DNA from: an uncultured Collinsella sp.
Lineage (GTDB): Bacteria; Actinomycetota; Coriobacteriia; Coriobacteriales; Coriobacteriaceae
Direction: 5' to 3'
DNA: 64,000 nucleotides
Assembly: GCA_958370785.1 (NCBI GenBank)
Contig: CATXKN010000003.1
Coordinates: 1-64,000 of the forward strand
The notes below the pieces were generated by a model. That model saw nothing but the letters and a program-made list of their open reading frames with translations. It was not told where the DNA came from and did no database searches. A program made the position numbers and the translations under genes. Shown here one piece after another: positions 59,107-64,000 of this stretch (position 1 is the stretch's first letter; every line of letters begins with the position of its first letter).

Positions 59107-59509
59107 CTAAAGCTGCCTCCTGGGCGGCATCCGCTATGGGATAGCCGTCCTCGTCCTTTTCGATCGCAAGCGTGGCGGGAACGTTTTCCAGCGCACGCGT
59201 AATGCGCTCGGCCTCATCGGTCGAGCGATCGATGCGAAAATCGAGCTCGGGCGTGACGCGCCAATCGAGCGAGCGGGCCAACAGGCTACGGATGCGGCCC
59301 TTGGCGCTGGCGAGCGCCTCCATGACCTCGTCGTAGCGGCTCGCGTCGCACGACACGTACACGCGCGCGAACGAGCGGTCCACCGCGACCTCGACCGCGG
59401 TCAGGGTGACCAGGTCGAGACGCGGATCGGAAACCTCAAAGAGCAGGATATAACCGAGCTTCTCGCGAAGCTGCTCGCCCAGACGGCGGGTTGCCTGCGT
59501 TTGCTTCAT
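59099..59509 (-). CDS. rbfA: Ribosome-binding factor A
   Basis: A 136-residue KH-fold 30S maturation factor (EQLREKLGYILLFEVSDPRL, LTAVEVAVDRSFARVYVS, RITRALENVPATLAIE). An acidic 15-residue tail extends past the usual end. It lies 11 bases after infB. Confidence 0.93.
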   Translation of the reverse strand: MKQTQATRRLGEQLREKLGYILLFEVSDPRLDLVTLTAVEVAVDRSFARVYVSCDASRYDEVMEALASAKGRIRSLLARSLDWRVTPELDFRIDRSTDEAERITRALENVPATLAIEKDEDGYPIADAAQEAALDE

Positions 59510-59520
59510 AGCGCTACCCC

Positions 59521-62235
59521 CTACTCGGTACGGGCAACCTGGTCGATGCGGTAGCCCTCAATGGTGTCGCCAGGCTTGATGTCCTGGAAGTTCTCCAGGC
59601 CAATACCGCCCTCGGAGCCGCTCTTGAGGCTCTTGGCCTCGTCCTTGTAGTGGCGCATCGAGGCGATTTTACCGTTGAAGACCACGATGCCGTCGCGCAC
59701 CAGGCGCACGGAATCGGTCGCGGCGATCTCGCCCTCTTCGACGCGGACACCGGCGGCGATACCGACCTTGGGCACCTTGAAGGTGTCCAGAACGGTCGCA
59801 GAACCCGTGGAGACCTCGACCTCGGTGGGCTTGAGCATACCGATGCGGGCAGCGTCGAGGTCCTCAAGGCACTTGTAGATGACGTCGTAGCAACGGATCT
59901 CGACGCCCTCGCGCTCAGCGGCGGAGCGAGCCTTGCCGTCGGGACGGACGCCAAAGCCGATGATGATGGCGTTGGAGGCGTCGGCCAGGACGACGTCGGT
60001 CTCGTTAATGGCGCCAACGGCGGAGTGGATCGTGTTGATGCGCACCTCGGACTGGTCCATCTTGTCGAGGGAGTCCTGAAGGGCCTCGATGGAGCCCTGG
60101 ACGTCGGCCTTGATGATCAAGTTGAGCTCCTTGACCTCGGCGTCGGCGATGGTCTCGAAGAGGTTCTCGAGCGTCACGTGCTTCACGCGGCTCTGCTCCT
60201 CGATACGGGCCTTGAGCGAACGCTCGTCGGCCAGCGCACGTGCCTCGCGCTCGTCCTCGAACACGCGGAACTCATCGCCGGCGTTGGGGACGGACTGCAG
60301 GCCCAGGATCTCGACGGCGTCGGAAGGACCGGCCTCGGTGACGGCGTTGCCCTTGGGGTCGAGCATGGCGCGGACGCGGCCATAGGTGAGGCCGGCGACC
60401 AGCGTGTCGCCCACGCGCAGGGTGCCGCGGGTCACGAGCACGGTGGCAACCGAGCCGCGGCCCTTGTCGAGCTTAGCCTCGAGGACGTTGCCCGAAGCAA
60501 ACGTATCGGGGTTGGCCTTGAGCTCGAGCACGTCGGCCTGGAGCAGCACGGTCTCGAGCAGGTCGTCGATACCGATCTTCTGCTTAGCCGAGATGTTGAC
60601 GAACATGTTCTGTCCGCCCCACTCCTCGGGAATGATGCCGTACTCGGTGAGCTCCTGGCGCACGCGGTCGGGGTTGGCGCCCGGCTTATCGATCTTGTTG
60701 ACGGCGACGACGATGGGAACGCCTGCGGCCTTGGCGTGGTTGATCGACTCGATGGTCTGGGGCATGACGCCGTCGTCGGCAGCCACGATCAGGATGACGA
60801 TATCGGTCACCTTGGCGCCGCGGGCACGCATGGCCGTAAAGGTGGCATGACCAGGGGTATCGATGAAGGTGATCTTGCGGTCGTTGATCATGACCTGCGA
60901 AGCGCCGATGGCCTGCGTAATGCCGCCCGCCTCGCCGGCAGCGACGCCGGTGTGACGGATGGCGTCGAGCAAGCTCGTCTTGCCGTGGTCGACGTGACCC
61001 ATGACGGTGACGACCGGGGCACGCGGCTTAAGGTCGGCGGGATCGTCGTAGAACGAGAAGGTGTTCTCCTCCTCGGGGGTGATGATCTTGATCTGGCGAC
61101 CCAGGTCGTCGGCAACGAGCTCGACGAGGTCGTCGGACATGGACTGCGTCATGGTAAGCGGCGTACCCAGCAGGAACAGGCGCTTGATGATGTCGTTGGC
61201 CGGAACGTCGAGTGCCTCGGCGAGCTCTTGGACGGTAACGCCCTGGGAGACCTTGATGGCGTCGAGATCCTCGGGGTTCACTCCCTGGGCCAGCGCCTCC
61301 TCAATCTTGCGCTCTTCCTGAGCCTTTGCAGCCTCGCGCTCGCGCTTCTCCTTGCGCTTCTTACGACGACCGGTGGACTCGCGAGAGGCCTCCTCGACGG
61401 CGGCACGAGCCTCCTCGAGCACCTTCTCGCGGCTGTACTCCTCGGCCTCGCGAGCCATGCGGCTGTAGTGGTCCTCTTCGTTGTTGTGACCGCCCTTGCG
61501 CTTCTTGCCCTTGCCCTGCTTGTCGGGGTTGGGGAAGTCCATGCCGGCAGCGACGTTATTGCTGGCATTGGTGCGATGGCTATGGGGACGGTTCTCGGAT
61601 GCGTTGCGCTCGGAGTTATTGTCGGAGGCGTTGCGATCGTTACGACGGCCACCGCGACGGTCGTTGTTGCCGCCACGACGGTTGCCGCGCTCGGCAGCGC
61701 GCTCGGCCTTGGCCTTCTCCTCGGCGTCCTTCTTCTCCTTGAGCACGGTCTCCTGTGCGGCGATCTGGTCGAGCAGCGAACGGAAACGCGAACCGGAGTC
61801 GGAAGCGGGAACGGCGCGACGCTGGGCCTCGCGGGCAGCCTCCTCCTTCTCGCGAGCAAGACGCTCCTGCTCGGCCTTCTTCTTAGCCTCGGCCTCGGCG
61901 CGGGCGGCCTCCTCGGCGGCCTGGGCGGCGGCGAACTGGCGGCGCTCCTCCTCGCGTGCCTTCTCGGCGGCGATGCGCTCACGCTCGGCCTCGGCAGCGC
62001 GTGCTGCCTCCTCGGCGGCAGCGGCCTGCTCCTCGGCCAGCTTGGCGGCCTCGACTTCCTGGGCGCGGGCCTCGATCACCGAGGCGAGCTGCTTGCGGAC
62101 CATAGCGACGTAGGCGTCCTCCAGGGCGGAGGAAGCGGACTTAGCGGGAATCTTCATTTCGGCGAGATGACCCATCAGTTCCTTGGAGGTCATGCCGAAC
62201 TCTTTGGCCAGGGTGGACACACGGACTTTTGCCAT
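59521..62235 (-). CDS. infB: Translation initiation factor IF-2
   Basis: The 904-residue GTPase has an N-terminal IF2_N helix (VSTLAKEFGMTSKELMGHL). A long Ala/Glu/Arg-rich charged region (about 60-145) and an Asn/Arg/Gly-rich segment (about 180-260, with GNRRGGNNDRRGGRRND) follow. A second IF2_N-type domain precedes the G domain (VMGHVDHGKTSLLDAI, DTPGHATFTAMRARG, AVNKIDKPGANPDRV) and domains II-IV. It follows the hairpin at 62257-62271, 21 bases upstream. Confidence 0.97.
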   Translation of the reverse strand: MAKVRVSTLAKEFGMTSKELMGHLAEMKIPAKSASSALEDAYVAMVRKQLASVIEARAQEVEAAKLAEEQAAAAEEAARAAEAERERIAAEKAREEERRQFAAAQAAEEAARAEAEAKKKAEQERLAREKEEAAREAQRRAVPASDSGSRFRSLLDQIAAQETVLKEKKDAEEKAKAERAAERGNRRGGNNDRRGGRRNDRNASDNNSERNASENRPHSHRTNASNNVAAGMDFPNPDKQGKGKKRKGGHNNEEDHYSRMAREAEEYSREKVLEEARAAVEEASRESTGRRKKRKEKREREAAKAQEERKIEEALAQGVNPEDLDAIKVSQGVTVQELAEALDVPANDIIKRLFLLGTPLTMTQSMSDDLVELVADDLGRQIKIITPEEENTFSFYDDPADLKPRAPVVTVMGHVDHGKTSLLDAIRHTGVAAGEAGGITQAIGASQVMINDRKITFIDTPGHATFTAMRARGAKVTDIVILIVAADDGVMPQTIESINHAKAAGVPIVVAVNKIDKPGANPDRVRQELTEYGIIPEEWGGQNMFVNISAKQKIGIDDLLETVLLQADVLELKANPDTFASGNVLEAKLDKGRGSVATVLVTRGTLRVGDTLVAGLTYGRVRAMLDPKGNAVTEAGPSDAVEILGLQSVPNAGDEFRVFEDEREARALADERSLKARIEEQSRVKHVTLENLFETIADAEVKELNLIIKADVQGSIEALQDSLDKMDQSEVRINTIHSAVGAINETDVVLADASNAIIIGFGVRPDGKARSAAEREGVEIRCYDVIYKCLEDLDAARIGMLKPTEVEVSTGSATVLDTFKVPKVGIAAGVRVEEGEIAATDSVRLVRDGIVVFNGKIASMRHYKDEAKSLKSGSEGGIGLENFQDIKPGDTIEGYRIDQVARTE

Positions 62236-62256
62236 ATGACTTCACCTACCCTTTCT

Positions 62257-62271
62257 GGCACCTTGGGTGCC
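62257..62271 (-). other. Small hairpin upstream of infB
   Basis: GGCACC and GGTGCC form a six-base stem with a three-base loop just before the GGTAGGTG ribosome region of infB. No U-run follows. It may influence translation initiation or transcript stability. Confidence 0.4.
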
Positions 62272-62326
62272 TAGAGACTGAACGAGCGTGGGGTATGCGC
62301 TGGGACCTGCCCGGCGCGACCGCGCG

Positions 62327-63574
62327 CTAGATCAGGTCCTCCGCATCATCGAAGGCGTCGGTGTCGTGGACACCGCAGAAACGGGAGCCGGGACGGGCCT
62401 GGTTGCGGCACTGGATGCCGTCCTCGGACACGAACTCGCAGCGACGGACGTCCTCGTCCTCCTCGTCACCAATCAGGTCGGCGGCGGGCTCCTCGTGAAC
62501 GGGAACGTTCTTGAGGATGTCGGCGGCAAGGGTCTCGGACTTGATGTCGATGTGCCAGCCGGTCAGGCGCGCGGCGAGGCGGGCGTTCTGGCCCTCCTTG
62601 CCGATGGCGAGCGAAAGCTGGTCATCGGGCACGATGACGCCGGCATAGGCCTTCTCCTCGTCGATAAGGACGCGGGTGACCTTGGCAGGCGACAGGGCGT
62701 TGGCAACGTAGACGGCCGGATCGGCATCCCACAGGATGACGTCGACGCGCTCGCCACGGAGCTCGCCCACGACGGCGCGAACACGGCTGCCCTTGGGGCC
62801 GACGCAGGCGCCCACGGGATCCAGGCGATCATCGAGCGAGTGGACGGCGACCTTAGAGCGCTGACCGGGCTCGCGGGCGATCGACTTGATCTGGACGGTG
62901 CCCTCATAGATCTCGGGCACCTCCTGCTCAAACAGACGACGCATGAGCTCGGGGTGGGTACGGGAGATGACAATCGGCGGACGGCTGTGCTCGCCACGGA
63001 CCGGCTGCAGGTTGGAGTTGGGGTCGCGAACGTCGATGATCACGGCCTTGATGTGCTGGTTGTGCAGGTAGCGCTCGCCCATCGGACGCTCGTTGCGCTC
63101 GTTCTCGTAACGGCGCTGGTCGAAGTGCGGAAGCTCGGCCTCGACGCCCTCGCGAATCTTGACGATCGTGAAGTCGGGCGTGGACTGCAGCACGGTACCG
63201 CTGATGAGGTCACCGATGCGGCCGGAGAACTCCTCGTAGATCTGCTCGCGGGCGGAGTTGCGCACGATGGCGTTGATCTCGGCCTTGGCGTGCTGGGCGG
63301 CGATGCGGCTCGTGTTCTTGGGAGTGACGTCGATCTCCTCGAACTCGGTGAAGTTGCCCTCCTCGTCCATGGAATCGTCAATCGGCTCCAGACGGTAGAC
63401 GTAGATCTTGCCGGTGGTGCGGTCGATGGTCACCTTGGCGCCCCACTCAAGATGCAGGATCTCGGCATAGCTCTTGGCGAGCGACTGCTCCAGGCGGTCG
63501 ATCAGGTAGAGCTGGTCGATGTGCTTCTCCTGGCAAAGCTCCATCAGGGCGGACATCATGTCGGATGCTGCCAT
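62327..63574 (-). CDS. nusA: Transcription factor NusA with zinc-knuckle tail
   Basis: The 415-residue protein has the N-terminal RNAP-binding domain, an S1 domain (LISGTVLQSTPDFTIVKIREG), and two KH domains (GACVGPKGSRVRAVVGELRG, LSLAIGKEGQNARLAARLTG). The last 37 residues are a Cys3-His cluster (Cys379, Cys389, Cys400, His403) in a form common to small zinc knuckles. The usual ylxR and ylxQ genes between nusA and infB are missing: only 91 bases separate them. The ATG at 63574 follows the rimP stop by one base. Confidence 0.93.
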   Translation of the reverse strand: MAASDMMSALMELCQEKHIDQLYLIDRLEQSLAKSYAEILHLEWGAKVTIDRTTGKIYVYRLEPIDDSMDEEGNFTEFEEIDVTPKNTSRIAAQHAKAEINAIVRNSAREQIYEEFSGRIGDLISGTVLQSTPDFTIVKIREGVEAELPHFDQRRYENERNERPMGERYLHNQHIKAVIIDVRDPNSNLQPVRGEHSRPPIVISRTHPELMRRLFEQEVPEIYEGTVQIKSIAREPGQRSKVAVHSLDDRLDPVGACVGPKGSRVRAVVGELRGERVDVILWDADPAVYVANALSPAKVTRVLIDEEKAYAGVIVPDDQLSLAIGKEGQNARLAARLTGWHIDIKSETLAADILKNVPVHEEPAADLIGDEEDEDVRRCEFVSEDGIQCRNQARPGSRFCGVHDTDAFDDAEDLI

Positions 63575-63575
63575 C

Positions 63576-64000
63576 TTACTTTCCTTCCTTCGCGGGCTTG
63601 AAGTCATAGGTGGGCTTCAACTTGCACTTTTTAACATCAGAGAAATCGAGGGTGACGGACTCGCCATCCTCGAGCTCGAGGGTCACGTTCGTCTCGGTGG
63701 CGGCGGCAATCTTACCGGTGTACTTGCGACGACCCTCGGTGGCGATGGAGGTGAGCTCGCAGTTCTCGCCCACAAAGCGGGCAAAGTCACTCGGGCGGCG
63801 CAGCGGGCGCGCCATACCCGGGCTCGACACCTCGAGCGTATAGCTCGAAGAGATGGGGTCGAGCTCCTCAATCACATCGCCGACCCATTTGGTGTTGGCC
63901 GTGACATCATTGAGCGACAGGCTCTGACCCTCGGCACCCTCAATACGCACACGCACGCAGGGGGCCTTGGTGGCACCCACGAGCTCAACGTCGACGATGT
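63576..64000 (-). CDS. rimP: Ribosome maturation factor RimP (5' end beyond window)
   Basis: Needed for 30S subunit assembly. The visible 140 codons include VDVELVGATKAPCVRVRIEG, LEVSSPGMARPLRRPSDF and a C-terminal SH3-like domain (KYTGKIAAATETNVTLELEDGE). The frame stays open through the right edge, and the reading upstream of GATKAP continues IVDVELV, so the true start lies outside. It heads the run into nusA-infB-rbfA. Confidence 0.93.
   Translation of the reverse strand, partial: IVDVELVGATKAPCVRVRIEGAEGQSLSLNDVTANTKWVGDVIEELDPISSSYTLEVSSPGMARPLRRPSDFARFVGENCELTSIATEGRRKYTGKIAAATETNVTLELEDGESVTLDFSDVKKCKLKPTYDFKPAKEGK

Noticed and set aside
61540..62100. Repeat-like DNA in the middle of infB considered as a repeat feature
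   Set aside because: It encodes the charged Ala/Glu/Arg and Asn/Arg/Gly-rich IF-2 N-terminal region; units are not regular.
59650..62274. 874-codon open frame opposite infB
   Set aside because: Mirror of IF-2; composition is a complement artefact of the Ala/Glu/Arg-rich IF-2 region.
1..64000. Mobile elements, prophage, CRISPR-Cas, toxin-antitoxin or defence genes
   Set aside because: No transposase, integrase, cas or known defence motif was seen on either strand; the content is housekeeping throughout.

Overview
The window is GC-rich and gene-dense. Nearly everything is on the minus strand, apart from a few short plus-strand genes. The order and type of the housekeeping genes (RpoD, SigB-type sigma factor, FakA/YloV-recG-rsmD-coaD, plsX-acpP-rnc-smc-ftsY-ffh, rimP-nusA-infB-rbfA-nrnA-truB-ribF-dnaG-rpoD) point to a Gram-positive actinobacterium. 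The absence of mycolate or streptomycete features, together with the MATE, GldA and BtuR complement and the protein sequences, suggests a gut Coriobacteriia member, most likely Collinsella. That assignment is inference from the sequence, not a database result.

Layout from left to right. 1-1,340: the first codons of a divergent gene, an RpiR-type sugar regulator, and a palindromic intergenic element. 1,416-14,535: a long leftward run alaS-ruvX-mltG-(YqeG-like phosphatase)-aroK-(aroB-like)-pepP-efp-asp23-nusB-xseB-tlyA-nadK-recN, covering translation, cell-wall, cofactor and repair functions. 14,730-18,141: a small membrane protein gene facing a stress cassette (DUF948-like protein, RsbW-like anti-sigma remnant, SigB-type sigma factor, AI-2E-family permease). 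18,237-27,441: rarA, a dNTPase, a lone prepilin peptidase, a processive glycosyltransferase, lspA-rluD and ileS. The ileS leader carries a T-box riboswitch with an AUC specifier. 27,928-36,890: gldA, a DUF523 gene, ftsH, a corrinoid adenosyltransferase, a MATE pump, an rRNA methylase, thyA-folA, and a self-regulated DUF134-NifX fusion with a metal-binding tail. 37,011-51,876: the ribosome, SRP, chromosome-segregation and lipid block. 52,071-52,254: two identical tRNA-Asn genes. 52,553-64,000: the translation-initiation and macromolecular-synthesis block, ending inside rimP at the right edge.

Most of the content is core metabolism, and no phage, IS element, CRISPR array or defence island was seen. 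The unusual points are local: an AroB homologue that has lost its active site beside an intact shikimate kinase; an anti-sigma-like protein without a recognisable ATP site beside its sigma factor; a NusA with a zinc-knuckle tail and no ylxR next to it; an ileS T-box with a divergent T-box sequence; and several families of repeated palindromes around stop codons.
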